This document shows positions 33,086 to 42,686 of a stretch of 64,000 nucleotides of DNA, piece by piece; the stretch's first letter is position 1; each line of letters opens with the position of its first letter. A program made the translations under genes and the position numbers. The DNA is from Streptomyces lunaelactis (GTDB taxonomy: Bacteria > Actinomycetota > Actinomycetes > Streptomycetales > Streptomycetaceae): contig NZ_CP026304.1 of the NCBI RefSeq assembly GCF_003054555.1, positions 5,022,001 through 5,086,000 of the forward strand, in the 5' to 3' direction. A model generated the notes under the pieces. It ran no database searches, was not told the origin of the DNA, and saw only the letters and a list, made by a program, of their open reading frames with translations.

Positions 33086-35512
33086 ATGGCGTCGTACTGC
33101 CCGCACTGTGGCAACCCATCCCCGGATGAGGCCCGCTTCTGCATGAAGTGCGGGCGCGAGCGATTGCCGGTGGCCTCGGCGGCGCCACCGCTCCCGGCGC
33201 CGGGAGCAGCACCGGCAGCCGCACCGCTCGCCCCGCCGCCTGGATACCCGGCGCCGCCCGTCGCCGCGCAGCCGTCGCCCGTCGGGGCGTTCTTCGGCCG
33301 GGCGTTCCGAGGCGACTGGCTGTCATCGGCCAAGGCCGCCGCCTGGCCGACCGGAATGCTGCTCGCGCTCGCGGTGGCGCTCGCCATCCCCACGTACGGC
33401 CAGGACGACGAGGTCGTCGTCGGCTGGAGCGACCGGCTGCGGATCGCGCTGGCGATGCTGCTCCAGGGCTTCGGCGGCGGCTTCGAGGTGAAGGCGGCGG
33501 ACGGCTCGCCGGGCGGGCTGTACGGCGACGGCGGCGGCTTCCCCGGCAGCTCGGGCAGCTCGGGCAGCTCGGGCCCAGGCTCCTCCGGCTACGGCGACGC
33601 GGGCACGGACGCGATCGGCGCGGCCTCGCTCTCCCTCGTGCCGCTGACGGTCACCCTGCTGATGGTCGGCGCGCTCTACCTGGGTGCGCGGATGCTGCGT
33701 ACGAAGGGTGCCGGGCTGGAAGCGGCCGTACGCATCTCGCTGCTGGTCACCGGTGTGGTGCTGGTGCTCGGCCTGTTCGCGCAGCCCGAGATCGAGGGCA
33801 TGCGCATCTCCTCGTCCCCGCTGCTCGCGGCGCTCGGCACGCTGGCGATCTCGCTCGCGGTGACCTCCGGCGTGCTCCAGCGCGACGACCTCGCCGGATG
33901 GCTGGCCCAGCGCCCCGCCGCCCGGTCGACGGTGCGCGCCCTGGGGACCGCGGTCGGCGCCCTCGGTGTGGTGGTGGCACTCTGCTCGGTGGTCGGCTTC
34001 ATCGTGTACGCCACCGCGGACGACGTGGACGGTACGGCCCTGCTGGTCGTCCTGCCGGTCCTGCCCAACATCGGCTTCGCGGTGCTCGGGCTGAGCTGGG
34101 GCGTACCGGTGGAGTACGACGTCCAGGGCCGGTCCGGGATGGGCGGCTCGAGCACGGAGCACGGCAGTTTCGGGCTCGGGGAGATCAGCGATGTGTGGGG
34201 CGGCGGCGCGGTTGCCGGGGCGCTGGCGCTCGGCGTGATCTGCGCGCTGACCCTCGGCATCCGGGCTGCCCGCCGCTCGGCGGACCGTCGTGAACAACTG
34301 CTGGCCGGCGGCTTCTCGCTGGGCCTGGTCCTGCTGTTCCTGGGCGTGAGCGGGGTCTCCGCCGACCTCGCGGGCGGCATGGGGGACTGGGGTGGCCAGG
34401 GCACATCGGAGTTCGCGCCGAGCGTTGCGGACGGGCTGCTGTTCGGTCTGCTGTGGGTGGGTGCGGCGACGTTCCTGGGCCCGTATGTGCTGCGGATGGT
34501 GGGACAGCAGCCGGCGCCTCCGGCGCTTCCCGCCGTGCTGCCGGTGCATCCGGGGTACGGGCCGGTGCCGGGCTATGTGCCGGGGCCCGCGGGTTCTCAC
34601 GCTCCGGCGGCAGGTGCACCCGCCCCCGGCGATCCGGCGGCCAACCCCGCCAACCAGGCCCCGGCACACCCTCCCACCGTCGCCGCCGCGCCCTCCGCTC
34701 CGTACGCCGTCGGCCCCCACACCGTGAACCTCGGCGCCGCACCGGCGCCCGTCGCCCACGATCCGGCCGCCGACGCGGCCGCCGCCGAACGCAAGCGCAA
34801 GGTCCTCGTCTGGACCGCCACCCTCACCGCCGCGTTCGTCATCGGCGGCGGCGCGACGGCCGGGGCACTGATCCTGAAGAAGCACAACGACGGGTCCGGC
34901 CAGGCACAGAACAAGCCCCCGGCCGCCTCGCCGTCCCAGGCACCCGAGCAGGACCCGCAGGCCTCGGCGTCACCTTCGGCGACCCCGTCCACGGACCCCT
35001 CCACCAGCCCCTCCGCCACGCCGACGATCCCGTCGTCACCCCCGCCGGGCGGCGCCACCCTCCCCGTGGGCTTTGTCCTGAAGCAGGACCCCGCCGGGTT
35101 CAGCGTCGGCGTGATGGACGGCTGGAAGCGCCGGCAGGCGGGCAGCCAGATCTTCTACGAGGCCCCGACGGGCGGCTCCTACCTCCAGATCGGGATCATC
35201 AGGAACACGCCGACGACCTCGTACGAGAACTTCCTCGGCCTGGAGAAGAAGGCCCTGGAGACCCCGGAAAGGGACTACCGGCGCAGCCAGTTGACCCGGA
35301 ACACCTATCAGGGCCGACCGGGCGCGCTCTGGGAGTTCACTCATGTCCCCGAGCCCGACGAGGGCGGCGTGCAGCGGCATGTCATCGACCAGGCCTTCGT
35401 GGCCGCGGACGGCACGGAGTACGCGATCCTCGCGGCCGGCCGCGCCGATCTGTGGGACGCGAGCAAGGACGTGGTGTTCTCGACCGCGACGAACAGCTTC
35501 AGAGCGAACTGA
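33086..35512 (+). CDS. Large zinc-ribbon membrane protein with extracytoplasmic C-terminal domain, function unknown
   Basis: 808 residues. It opens with a zinc ribbon (CPHC at Cys5/8, CMKC at Cys19/22: YCPHCGNPSPDEARFCMKCG). A Pro/Ala linker follows, then about nine membrane segments between residues 90 and 470, one Ser/Gly insert (GSSGSSGSSGPGSSG near 153-167) in an outer loop, and a Pro-rich cytoplasmic stretch. A last membrane helix (VWTATLTAAFVIGGGATAGA, about 571-590) precedes a Ser/Thr/Pro stalk and a folded C-terminal domain of about 160 residues (VGFVLKQDPAGFSVGVMDGW onward). I do not recognise the enzyme or sensor class. The C-terminal domain resembles those on some kinase-type receptors in this genus. 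Confidence 0.85.
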   Translation: MASYCPHCGNPSPDEARFCMKCGRERLPVASAAPPLPAPGAAPAAAPLAPPPGYPAPPVAAQPSPVGAFFGRAFRGDWLSSAKAAAWPTGMLLALAVALAIPTYGQDDEVVVGWSDRLRIALAMLLQGFGGGFEVKAADGSPGGLYGDGGGFPGSSGSSGSSGPGSSGYGDAGTDAIGAASLSLVPLTVTLLMVGALYLGARMLRTKGAGLEAAVRISLLVTGVVLVLGLFAQPEIEGMRISSSPLLAALGTLAISLAVTSGVLQRDDLAGWLAQRPAARSTVRALGTAVGALGVVVALCSVVGFIVYATADDVDGTALLVVLPVLPNIGFAVLGLSWGVPVEYDVQGRSGMGGSSTEHGSFGLGEISDVWGGGAVAGALALGVICALTLGIRAARRSADRREQLLAGGFSLGLVLLFLGVSGVSADLAGGMGDWGGQGTSEFAPSVADGLLFGLLWVGAATFLGPYVLRMVGQQPAPPALPAVLPVHPGYGPVPGYVPGPAGSHAPAAGAPAPGDPAANPANQAPAHPPTVAAAPSAPYAVGPHTVNLGAAPAPVAHDPAADAAAAERKRKVLVWTATLTAAFVIGGGATAGALILKKHNDGSGQAQNKPPAASPSQAPEQDPQASASPSATPSTDPSTSPSATPTIPSSPPPGGATLPVGFVLKQDPAGFSVGVMDGWKRRQAGSQIFYEAPTGGSYLQIGIIRNTPTTSYENFLGLEKKALETPERDYRRSQLTRNTYQGRPGALWEFTHVPEPDEGGVQRHVIDQAFVAADGTEYAILAAGRADLWDASKDVVFSTATNSFRAN

Positions 35513-36017
35513 GCTCCAGCCGGAAGCAGTAGCCCTTCTGCTGGGACACCGGCGTCGTGAACGTCTCGGCCAGTTCCATCCCCAGCCGCCCGATCACCGC
35601 GATCGAGCGCTCGTTGCGGGCGTTCACCATCGCCACCACCCGCTCCACCCCCGCCGCCCGTACCCGCTCCAGCGTGGTGCGGGCGGCGGCCGTCGCGTAC
35701 CCCTTGCCCCACGCGCCCCGGGCCAGCCGCCAGCCGATCTCTATTTCGCCGACCGGGCCGAACTCCTGGTGCGGCCAGGGCTGCGCGCCGGTGAAGCCGA
35801 TGACCTCGCCGTCCTCGTCGAGCATGGTCCAGAAGCAGAAGCCGTGCGCGGCGTCGTGCATGCGCTGCCGGGCGGTCAGCTCCTCGTAGACCGACAGCTC
35901 CGCCGCCTTCCCGCCGTGGAACTCCATGACGTCCGGGTCGTCGAAGACCCGGTGCCAGGTCAGGGCGTCCTCGTCGGTGGGCACACGGAGCTGTACGGCG
36001 GGGAGCGGCCTGCTCAT
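35499..36017 (-). CDS. GNAT-family N-acetyltransferase (RimJ/RimL-like)
   Basis: 172 residues. RimL-type GNAT: VQLRVPTDEDALTWHRVFDD at the start, EIEIGWRLARGAWGKGYATA as the acetyl-CoA loop (about residues 90-109), and NARNERSIAVIGRLGMELAE near the end. It could acetylate a ribosomal protein N-terminus or another amine. It is convergent with the zinc-ribbon protein gene and their stop codons overlap by 14 bases. Confidence 0.88.
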   Translation of the reverse strand: MSRPLPAVQLRVPTDEDALTWHRVFDDPDVMEFHGGKAAELSVYEELTARQRMHDAAHGFCFWTMLDEDGEVIGFTGAQPWPHQEFGPVGEIEIGWRLARGAWGKGYATAAARTTLERVRAAGVERVVAMVNARNERSIAVIGRLGMELAETFTTPVSQQKGYCFRLELSSL

Positions 36018-36115
36018 GGGGGGAGCCCTTCAGTTTGTGGATCAGTGCACCCCCATAGACTGCACATGTCCTGTGCCATGCGGTACGCAATATCGAGTTC
36101 TCGGGAGAACCCGCC

Positions 36116-37399
36116 GTGACCGAGCCCCTCTCCGAACACACCGCCGATGTGATCGTCGTCGGGGCAGGCCCGGCCGGCTCCACGACCGCGTACTACCTCG
36201 CCAAGGCCGGGCTCGACGTCCTGCTCCTGGAGAAGACCGCGTTCCCGCGCGAGAAGGTGTGCGGCGACGGGCTCACGCCACGCGCGACCAAGCAGCTGGT
36301 CTCGATGGGCATCGACATCTCCGAGGAAGCCGGCTGGCTGCGCAACAAGGGCCTACGGATCATCGGCGGGGGGGTGCGGCTCCAGCTCGACTGGCCGGAT
36401 CTCGCCTCGTACCCGGACTACGGACTCGTCCGCAAGCGCGACGACTTCGACGAGCAGCTGGCCAGGCAGGCGCAGAAGGCGGGCGCGCGGCTGTACGAGC
36501 GGTGCAATGTCGGCGCCCCGATCGTCGACGGGCGGACCGGCCACATCACCGGCGTCAACGCCAAGCTCGGCGAGGAGAAGACCCCGGTCACCTTCCACGC
36601 GCCGCTCGTGGTCGCCGCCGACGGCAATTCGACGCGGCTCTCCCTCGCCATGGGCCTGCACCGGCGCGAGGACCGGCCGATGGGCGTGGCCGTACGGACG
36701 TACTTCACCTCCCCCCGCCACGACGACGACTACCTGGAGTCCTGGCTGGAGCTGTGGGACCGGCGCGGCGCGCAGGACCGGCTGCTGCCCGGCTACGGCT
36801 GGATCTTCGGCATGGGCGACGGCACCTCGAACGTCGGCCTCGGTGTGCTCAACACCTCCGCCGCCTTCAAGGAGCTGGACTGGCGCGAGGTGCTGAAGGC
36901 CTGGTGCGCCTCGATGCCCGCGGACTGGGGCTACACCGACGAGAACATGACGATGCCGATCCGCGGCGCCGCCCTCCCGATGGCCTTCAACCGCCAGCCG
37001 CACTACACCAAGGGCCTGCTGCTGGTCGGCGACGCGGGTGGGCTGGTCAACCCGTTCAACGGTGAGGGCATCGCGTACGCCATGGAGTCCGGGCAGATCG
37101 CCGCCGATGTGATCGTGCAGGCGCACGCCCGGCAGACCCCGGCGCAGCGGGAGCTGGCGCTGCACCGCTACCCGAAGGTCCTCAAGGACACCTACGGCGG
37201 CTACTACACGCTCGGCCGCGCCTTCGTGAAGCTGATCGGCAACCCGAAGGTCATGAAGATCGCGACCCAGCGCGGACTGTCGCACCCGCTGCTGATGAAG
37301 TTCACGCTGAAGATGCTGGCGAACCTCACCGACCCGACGGGCGGCGACGCGATGGACCGGATCATCAACGGCCTCACGAAGGTGGCCCCCCGCTCCTGA
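36116..37399 (+). CDS. Geranylgeranyl-reductase-family flavoprotein (MenJ-like)
   Basis: 427 residues. FAD-binding start VIVVGAGPAGSTTAYYLAKA, then the family-specific EKTAFPREKVCGDGLTPRAT, and the second FAD motif LVGDAGGLVNPFNGEGIAYA. Such enzymes saturate isoprenoid double bonds. In mycobacteria MenJ partly hydrogenates the menaquinone side chain, and streptomycetes make partly saturated menaquinones. Being upstream of nuo and in a quinone-rich neighbourhood supports that role, but ring or archaeal-type lipid reductions cannot be ruled out. GTG start with GGGAGAA upstream. A strong terminator follows. Confidence 0.85.
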   Translation: MTEPLSEHTADVIVVGAGPAGSTTAYYLAKAGLDVLLLEKTAFPREKVCGDGLTPRATKQLVSMGIDISEEAGWLRNKGLRIIGGGVRLQLDWPDLASYPDYGLVRKRDDFDEQLARQAQKAGARLYERCNVGAPIVDGRTGHITGVNAKLGEEKTPVTFHAPLVVAADGNSTRLSLAMGLHRREDRPMGVAVRTYFTSPRHDDDYLESWLELWDRRGAQDRLLPGYGWIFGMGDGTSNVGLGVLNTSAAFKELDWREVLKAWCASMPADWGYTDENMTMPIRGAALPMAFNRQPHYTKGLLLVGDAGGLVNPFNGEGIAYAMESGQIAADVIVQAHARQTPAQRELALHRYPKVLKDTYGGYYTLGRAFVKLIGNPKVMKIATQRGLSHPLLMKFTLKMLANLTDPTGGDAMDRIINGLTKVAPRS

Positions 37400-37417
37400 A
37401 GCCCCGCCGAACGGCAC

Positions 37418-37460
37418 AAGGGCCGCGGCTCCACCCCCGAGCGGGGGAGCCGCGGCCCTT
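37418..37460. terminator. Strong bidirectional terminator
   Basis: AAGGGCCGCGGCTCC 37418-37432 and GGAGCCGCGGCCCTT 37446-37460 pair perfectly over 15 bases, with a further CCCCCG/CGGGGG pairing in the loop. It separates the convergent reductase and NlpC/P60 genes and can serve both. Confidence 0.9.
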
Positions 37461-37485
37461 CTGTGTGTGTCTTCGCGCGCCTGCG

Positions 37486-38283
37486 TCAGAGGACGCGGAC
37501 CGCGCCGCTCGCCGGGTAGCCCGACAGGTCCTGGATCACAACGCCCTTGCCGGGGTTGGCGGCGTCGAGGTACTTGCCGTCACCGATGTAGACGCCCGTG
37601 TGGTACGCGCTGCCCGCGCCGCCCCAGTAGAGGATGTCGCCGACCTGGAGGTTGCTGGTGCCCACCTGGGTGCCGGCCACCGACTGGTCCTGCGAGACGC
37701 GGGGGAGGTCGACGCCGACCGTACGGAACGCGGCCTGGACGAGGCTGGAGCAGTCCCAGGAGTTGGGGCCCGTGGCGCCCATGACGTACGCGTCGCCGAG
37801 CTGCGCCTTGAGGAAGGCGACGACGGTCGCGGCGGAGCCGGACGCGTTCGAGGAGCTGCTGGAGGAGGGGGCGGAGAGCGTGGTGCGCTCCGAGGAGCGG
37901 GAAGCGCGCTCCTTGGCCTCGGCCTCGGCGCGTTCCTTCGCCTCGGCCTTCTCCTTGGCCTCGGCCTTGCGGACCGCCTCGGCCTTGGCCTTCTTGGCGG
38001 TCTGCGCGGCCTTCGCGGCGGCGGCGTCCTCCTGGGCCTGCAACTCGAGGTCGAGGGCGACCTGCTGAGTGGCCTCGGCGGACTGCGTGGCGGCGGAGAG
38101 GGAGAGACCGGTGAGCGCGGGCATCTCGATGGTCTCGGTCACCGGCTCGGCGTTCGCCGGCCCGGCAGCTCCGGCCACTGCGATGGTGCTGAGGACGCCA
38201 CCGGCAACTCCGGCTCGGAGTGCCAGTTTCGAGGCGCTGCGGCGGGGCTTCCGGTGGCTGGGTATGTGAGCGGTGTGGGACAT
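37486..38283 (-). CDS. Secreted NlpC/P60 (C40) peptidoglycan endopeptidase
   Basis: 265 residues. Signal peptide with SKLALRAGVAGGVLSTIAVA and a probable cleavage after AGPANA. A long Ala/Lys/Glu-rich coiled coil (about residues 65-125) and a Ser-rich linker follow. The C-terminal NlpC/P60 domain has its catalytic Cys178 in WDCSSLVQAAF and His228 in AYHTGVYIG. It should cut cell-wall stem peptides. ATG 38283 is used because the 19 upstream residues lack character. The upstream region is long and shared with nuoA. Confidence 0.92.
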   Translation of the reverse strand: MSHTAHIPSHRKPRRSASKLALRAGVAGGVLSTIAVAGAAGPANAEPVTETIEMPALTGLSLSAATQSAEATQQVALDLELQAQEDAAAAKAAQTAKKAKAEAVRKAEAKEKAEAKERAEAEAKERASRSSERTTLSAPSSSSSSNASGSAATVVAFLKAQLGDAYVMGATGPNSWDCSSLVQAAFRTVGVDLPRVSQDQSVAGTQVGTSNLQVGDILYWGGAGSAYHTGVYIGDGKYLDAANPGKGVVIQDLSGYPASGAVRVL

Positions 38284-38803
38284 GAGTACAACCGCTATCA
38301 GGGGCTCACGGTTCCCTTCAAGAAACGTGTGTTGCGCCACAGTTGTGTCCGGAACGTTTTAATCCGCTCTCTCTGGGCCTTTATTGACGCCGTAACGGGC
38401 AATTCGGGCATGCGCCATCCTGGCTGTGGTCATGGGCTTTCCGTGAAAGGTCCGGATTGCCTGGCGCTTACCACCCCTTCACGCCGATGGCCAAGCCCTC
38501 TTTTACTGGCCGCCGGCGCGAGTGGTGCAGGTCACAGAATGGTCAACGTCCGGGCGTCCGGAGGCTCGTGAATGCGCGCACGTGTCCACCTCGATCCGCG
38601 CGTGCCCCCGGCCGGGTGAGGCGGCATCCTTTATCACCCGATGCGGTCCATCACCAATTTGCCTCCACGCGCCGCCCCTTGGTAGGACACCACCCCTCCG
38701 ACCAGCGGTGACACCTCCGGATGTCACGTCTGGTGACCACTCGGGCGCTTCGCGTATGAAGATCACCGCTCATCCGACTTCATGATCCTTTGCCTGGTGG
38801 TGG

Positions 38804-38844
38804 AGATCACAAAGACGTTGACCGACCCCGTGTCGCAGATCACA
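38804..38844 (+). repeat. Direct repeat AGATCACA upstream of the nuo promoter
   Basis: AGATCACA occurs at 38804-38811 and again at 38837-38844, exactly 33 bases apart, about three helical turns. Both lie just upstream of the -10 box at 38857. They may be paired activator sites. The second overlaps the place where a -35 would be. Confidence 0.45.
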
Positions 38845-38856
38845 GACCGGCAGGCA

Positions 38857-38862
38857 TAGGAT
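38857..38862 (+). promoter_or_regulatory. Likely -10 box of the nuo operon
   Basis: TAGGAT, a close match to the major-sigma -10 of this genus, 113 bases before the nuoA start. The -35 position is poor, which would fit an activator-dependent promoter. The Rex-like site begins 16 bases downstream. Confidence 0.5.
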
Positions 38863-38877
38863 GCGAGGCAGTCGGGC

Positions 38878-38895
38878 TTGTGAACTGCCTCACAT
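38878..38895. promoter_or_regulatory. Rex operator-like site of the nuo operon
   Basis: TTGTGAACTGCCTCACAT has one perfect TTGTGAA half site, a 4-base centre, and a close second half. Rex is the redox sensor that binds TTGTGAAnnnnTTCACAA and releases when NADH rises. It lies just downstream of the predicted start of transcription, a position suited to repression. Rex control of nuo is known in Streptomyces. Confidence 0.7.
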
Positions 38896-38974
38896 GTGCG
38901 TGATCTTCGTGAAGCGGCGAGGCGGATGCCCGGTGCGGTCCAACGGTCAAGGACGACTGGAAGGAGCGAGGAGG

Positions 38975-39334
38975 GTGAATGCTTACGAGCCCATCCTTGT
39001 GCTCGGCGCCCTCGGGGCAGGGTTTGCGATCTTCTCCGTGGTCATGGCCACGCTTATCGGCCCCAAGAGGTACAACCGGGCAAAGCTGGAGGCGTACGAG
39101 TGCGGCATCGAGCCGACTCCCACGCCGGCCGGAGGCGGCCGCTTTCCCATCAAGTACTACCTGACGGCGATGCTCTTCATCGTCTTCGACATCGAGATCG
39201 TCTTCCTCTATCCCTGGGCGGTCACCTTCGACGCCCTGGGGCTTTTCGGGCTCGTGGAGATGCTGCTCTTCGTGCTCACCGTCTTCGTCGCCTACGCGTA
39301 TGTATGGCGGCGGGGCGGCCTGGAATGGGACTGA
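38975..39334 (+). CDS. nuoA: NADH-quinone oxidoreductase subunit A
   Basis: 119 residues with three membrane helices. The conserved loop [14 protein letters not shown] and helix [20 protein letters not shown] mark NuoA, which sits in the membrane arm near the quinone pocket. GTG 38975 follows an extended ribosome binding site; the upstream open frame contains the regulatory region. It is the first of fourteen nuo genes on one strand, and short gaps or overlaps between most of them indicate a single operon. Confidence 0.97.
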   Translation: MNAYEPILVLGALGAGFAIFSVVMATLIGPKRYNRAKLEAYECGIEPTPTPAGGGRFPIKYYLTAMLFIVFDIEIVFLYPWAVTFDALGLFGLVEMLLFVLTVFVAYAYVWRRGGLEWD

Positions 39335-39353
39335 GGGGCTGAGGGGCACACCA

Positions 39354-39908
39354 ATGGGAATCGAAGAGAAGCTGCCGAGCGGTTTTCTGCTGACCACCGT
39401 CGAACAGGCCTCGGGCTGGGTGCGCAAGTCATCCGTCTTCCCGGCCACCTTCGGCCTGGCCTGCTGTGCCATCGAGATGATGACGACCGGCGCCGGCCGC
39501 TATGACCTCGCCCGCTTCGGCATGGAGGTCTTCCGCGGCTCACCGCGCCAGGCCGACCTGATGATCGTGGCGGGCCGGGTCAGTCAGAAGATGGCGCCGG
39601 TCCTGCGGCAGGTCTATGACCAGATGCCCAACCCCAAGTGGGTTATTTCCATGGGGGTTTGCGCTTCATCGGGTGGAATGTTCAACAATTATGCGATTGT
39701 GCAGGGCGTTGACCATGTTGTCCCTGTTGACATCTATTTGCCAGGCTGCCCGCCGCGTCCGGAGATGCTGATGGACGCGATCCTCAAGCTCCACCAGAAG
39801 ATCCAGAGCTCGAAGCTCGGTGTGAACGCGGAGGAAGCGGCCCGCGAGGCGGAGGAGGCGGCCCTCAAGGCGCTCCCCACCATCGAGATGAAGGGGCTGC
39901 TCCGGTGA
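39354..39908 (+). CDS. nuoB: NADH-quinone oxidoreductase subunit B
   Basis: 184 residues, carrier of iron-sulfur cluster N2, the last redox centre before menaquinone. Cluster ligands appear in [10 protein letters not shown], in [12 protein letters not shown] and in [10 protein letters not shown]. Codons for residues 97-130 (39642-39743) differ sharply from the rest, with half ending in A or T. The protein sequence there is normal and highly conserved. The stop overlaps the GTG of nuoC. Confidence 0.97.
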   Translation: MGIEEKLPSGFLLTTVEQASGWVRKSSVFPATFGLACCAIEMMTTGAGRYDLARFGMEVFRGSPRQADLMIVAGRVSQKMAPVLRQVYDQMPNPKWVISMGVCASSGGMFNNYAIVQGVDHVVPVDIYLPGCPPRPEMLMDAILKLHQKIQSSKLGVNAEEAAREAEEAALKALPTIEMKGLLR

Positions 39909-40627
39909 CCGACGGCAACGGCGAGAACGCCAACGGTAACAACGTCCCCGCGCCGCGCGACGAGTCCGGCGAGGTCATCGGCGTACGCAGGGGCATGTTC
40001 GGCGCGAACAACGGCGGCGACACCTCCGGCTACGGCGGTCTCGTCAGGACGGTGACCCTGCCCGGCGCCTCCCACCGCCCCTACGGAGGCTATTTCGACG
40101 AGGTGGCCGACGAGCTCGAAGGCGCCCTGGAGGAGCAGGGGATCGTCCCCGAGAACGCCATCGAGAAGACGGTCGTCGACCGCGGCGAACTCACCTTCCA
40201 CATCGCCCGCGAGCATCTGACGGCCGTGGCACAGACCCTGCGCGACGACCCGGCCCTGCGCTTCGAACTCTGCACCGGCGTCAGCGGCGTCCACTACCTC
40301 GAGGACAAGGGCCGCGAGCTGCACGCCGTCTACCACCTGCGCTCGCTCACCCACGGCCGGCTGATCCGCCTCGAGGTCTCCGCCCCGGACAGCGACCCGC
40401 ACGTCCCGTCCCTGGTCGCGGTCTATCCGACCAACGACTGGCACGAGCGCGAGACATACGACTTCTTCGGGCTCGTCTTCGACGGCCACCCCGCCCTCAC
40501 CCGGATCATGATGCCGGACGACTGGCAGGGCTTCCCGCAGCGCAAGGACTATCCGCTCGGCGGCATCCCCGTCGAGTACAAGGGCGCCCAGATCCCGGCT
40601 CCGGACCAGCGGAGGTCGTACAGCTGA
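39905..40627 (+). CDS. nuoC: NADH-quinone oxidoreductase subunit C
   Basis: 240 residues, peripheral arm subunit that helps shape the quinone module. The 30-kDa subunit signature is [20 protein letters not shown] with [20 protein letters not shown]. It carries a roughly 50-residue hydrophilic N-terminal extension (beginning [20 protein letters not shown]), seen in actinobacteria. GTG start overlaps the nuoB stop by 4 bases. Confidence 0.97.
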   Translation: MTDGNGENANGNNVPAPRDESGEVIGVRRGMFGANNGGDTSGYGGLVRTVTLPGASHRPYGGYFDEVADELEGALEEQGIVPENAIEKTVVDRGELTFHIAREHLTAVAQTLRDDPALRFELCTGVSGVHYLEDKGRELHAVYHLRSLTHGRLIRLEVSAPDSDPHVPSLVAVYPTNDWHERETYDFFGLVFDGHPALTRIMMPDDWQGFPQRKDYPLGGIPVEYKGAQIPAPDQRRSYS

Positions 40628-41949
40628 TGAGCACTTCACACGCTTCAGCCCGCGAGACCACCGAGGGGACTGTTTATACGGTCACCGGTGGCGACTGGGA
40701 CGAGGTCGTCCAGTCCGCGGCCAAGGCCGACGACGAGCGGATCGTCGTCAACATGGGCCCGCAGCACCCCTCCACCCACGGCGTCCTCCGCCTGATCCTG
40801 GAGATCGACGGCGAGACGGTCACCGAGGCCCGCTGCGGTATCGGCTATCTGCACACCGGCATCGAGAAGAACCTCGAATTCCGGAACTGGACGCAGGGCA
40901 CCACCTTCGTCACGCGCATGGACTACCTCACCTCGTTCTACAACGAGACGGCGTACTGCCTGGGCGTGGAGAAACTGCTCGGCATCACCGACGGGATCCC
41001 GGACCGGGCGACGACCATCCGCGTCCTGCTGATGGAGCTCAACCGGCTCTCCTCCCACCTGGTGGCCATCGCCACCGGCGGTATGGAGCTCGGCGCCACC
41101 ACGATCATGATCTACGGGTTCCGGGACCGCGAAATGATCCTGGATCTGTACGAGCTGATCACCGGGCTGCGCATGAACCACGCGTTCATCCGGCCCGGCG
41201 GACTCGCCCAGGACCTGCCGCCCGGCGCGGTCGACGCGGTGCGCGAGTTCGTCAAGAAGATGACCAAGAACCTGCCGGAGTACGACAAGCTCGCCACCGG
41301 CAACCCCATCTTCAAGGCCCGTATGCAGGACGTCGGCTATCTCGATCTGACCGGCTGCATGGCGCTGGGCGCCACCGGACCGATCCTGCGCGCCGCCGGC
41401 CTCGCGCACGACCTGCGCAAGACCGACCCCTACTGCGGCTACGAGACGTACGACTTCGACGTCCCGACCGCCGACACCTGCGACGCGTACGGCCGCTTCC
41501 TCATCCGCCTGGAGGAGATGCGGCAGTCGCTGCGGATCGTCGAGCAGTGCCTGGACCGGCTCGAGCCGGGACCGGTGATGGTGGCCGACAAGAAGATCGC
41601 CTGGCCCGCGCAGCTCGCTCTCGGGCCTGACGGACTCGGCAACTCCCTCGACCACATCAAGAAGATCATGGGCACCTCCATGGAGGCCCTGATCCACCAC
41701 TTCAAGCTGGTGACCGAGGGCTTCCGGGTCCCGGCCGGACAGGCGTACGCCGCTGTCGAGTCGCCCAAGGGCGAGCTCGGCGTGCACGTCGTCAGCGACG
41801 GCGGCACCCGCCCCTACCGGGTCCACTTCCGCGACCCGTCCTTCACCAATCTGCAGGCCATGGCGGCGATGTGCGAAGGCGGCCAGGTCGCTGACGTCAT
41901 CGTCGCCGTCGCGTCCATCGACCCCGTGATGGGAGGCGTCGACCGATGA
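40627..41949 (+). CDS. nuoD: NADH-quinone oxidoreductase subunit D
   Basis: 440 residues, 49-kDa subunit, forming the menaquinone-binding pocket with NuoB. Landmarks are [40 protein letters not shown] and the C-terminal block [21 protein letters not shown] 45-residue N-terminal extension precedes the conserved core. Start and upstream stop share one base (TGATG). Confidence 0.97.
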   Translation: MSTSHASARETTEGTVYTVTGGDWDEVVQSAAKADDERIVVNMGPQHPSTHGVLRLILEIDGETVTEARCGIGYLHTGIEKNLEFRNWTQGTTFVTRMDYLTSFYNETAYCLGVEKLLGITDGIPDRATTIRVLLMELNRLSSHLVAIATGGMELGATTIMIYGFRDREMILDLYELITGLRMNHAFIRPGGLAQDLPPGAVDAVREFVKKMTKNLPEYDKLATGNPIFKARMQDVGYLDLTGCMALGATGPILRAAGLAHDLRKTDPYCGYETYDFDVPTADTCDAYGRFLIRLEEMRQSLRIVEQCLDRLEPGPVMVADKKIAWPAQLALGPDGLGNSLDHIKKIMGTSMEALIHHFKLVTEGFRVPAGQAYAAVESPKGELGVHVVSDGGTRPYRVHFRDPSFTNLQAMAAMCEGGQVADVIVAVASIDPVMGGVDR

Positions 41950-42686
41950 CGGCCCAGTCGCCCAATCAAGAGGTGCAGCTGGGGATGCCCCAGCTCCCCG
42001 CCCCCGACTACCCGGCCGATGTACGCGCCCGGCTCGAAGCGGACGCGAAGGAGATCATCGCCCGCTACCCCGACAGCAGGTCCGCCCTGCTGCCGCTGCT
42101 GCACCTCGTGCAGTCGGAGGAGGGGTACGTCACCCGCACCGGCGTCCGCTTCTGCGCCGAACTGCTGGAGCTGACCACCGCGGAGGTCACCGCGGTCTCC
42201 ACCTTCTACTCGATGTACCGGCGGGTGCCCTCCGGCGACTACCAGGTCGGCGTCTGCACCAACACGTTGTGCGCGGTGATGGGCGGCGACGCCATCTTCG
42301 ACGAGCTCAAGGAGCACCTCGGCGTCGGCAACAACGAGACGACCGAGGACGGCAAGGTCACCCTCGAGCACATCGAGTGCAACGCGGCCTGCGACTTCGC
42401 GCCCGTGGTGATGGTCAACTGGGAGTTCTTCGACAACCAGACGCCACAGAGCGCCAAGCGGCTCGTCGACGACCTGCGCGCGGGACGACCGGTCGAGCCG
42501 ACCCGCGGCGCTCCCCTGTGCACGTACAAGGAGACCGCGCGGATCCTCGCCGGCTTCCCCGACGAGCGCCCCGGCGCCGTCGAGGCGACCGGCGGGGCGG
42601 GCGCCGCGTCGCTGGTGGGCCTCCGGCTCGCCAAGGGCGAGGCTCCGCGTGTGGTGCACCCGCGTGACGCCGAGGAGGGGGAGTAA
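41946..42686 (+). CDS. nuoE: NADH-quinone oxidoreductase subunit E
   Basis: 246 residues, 24-kDa subunit with a thioredoxin-like [2Fe-2S] domain (cluster N1a). The four cysteines appear in [13 protein letters not shown] and [12 protein letters not shown]-terminal tail of about 60 residues beyond the usual core ([20 protein letters not shown] and beyond) is an actinobacterial feature. Overlaps nuoD by ATGA. Confidence 0.96.
   Translation: MTAQSPNQEVQLGMPQLPAPDYPADVRARLEADAKEIIARYPDSRSALLPLLHLVQSEEGYVTRTGVRFCAELLELTTAEVTAVSTFYSMYRRVPSGDYQVGVCTNTLCAVMGGDAIFDELKEHLGVGNNETTEDGKVTLEHIECNAACDFAPVVMVNWEFFDNQTPQSAKRLVDDLRAGRPVEPTRGAPLCTYKETARILAGFPDERPGAVEATGGAGAASLVGLRLAKGEAPRVVHPRDAEEGE

Larger units (their letters stand above)
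38284..38974. other. 691-base divergent intergenic region between the P60 hydrolase and nuoA
   Basis: No gene is convincing here, though short ORFs are open on both strands. The hydrolase side (38284-38720) is long enough for a structured leader, and genes of this class in Streptomyces often carry a cyclic-di-AMP riboswitch, but its conserved blocks could not be read here. The nuo side holds direct repeats, a -10 box and a Rex-like operator, listed separately. The nuoA ribosome binding site AAGGAGCGAGGAGG closes it. Confidence 0.6.

Noticed and set aside
38284..38720. Cyclic-di-AMP (ydaO) riboswitch upstream of the NlpC/P60 gene
   Set aside because: Expected from the gene class and the long leader, but I could not find the conserved GGGGAACC and GGGGTGAA blocks in the right order on the minus strand. 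A covariance-model search would decide.
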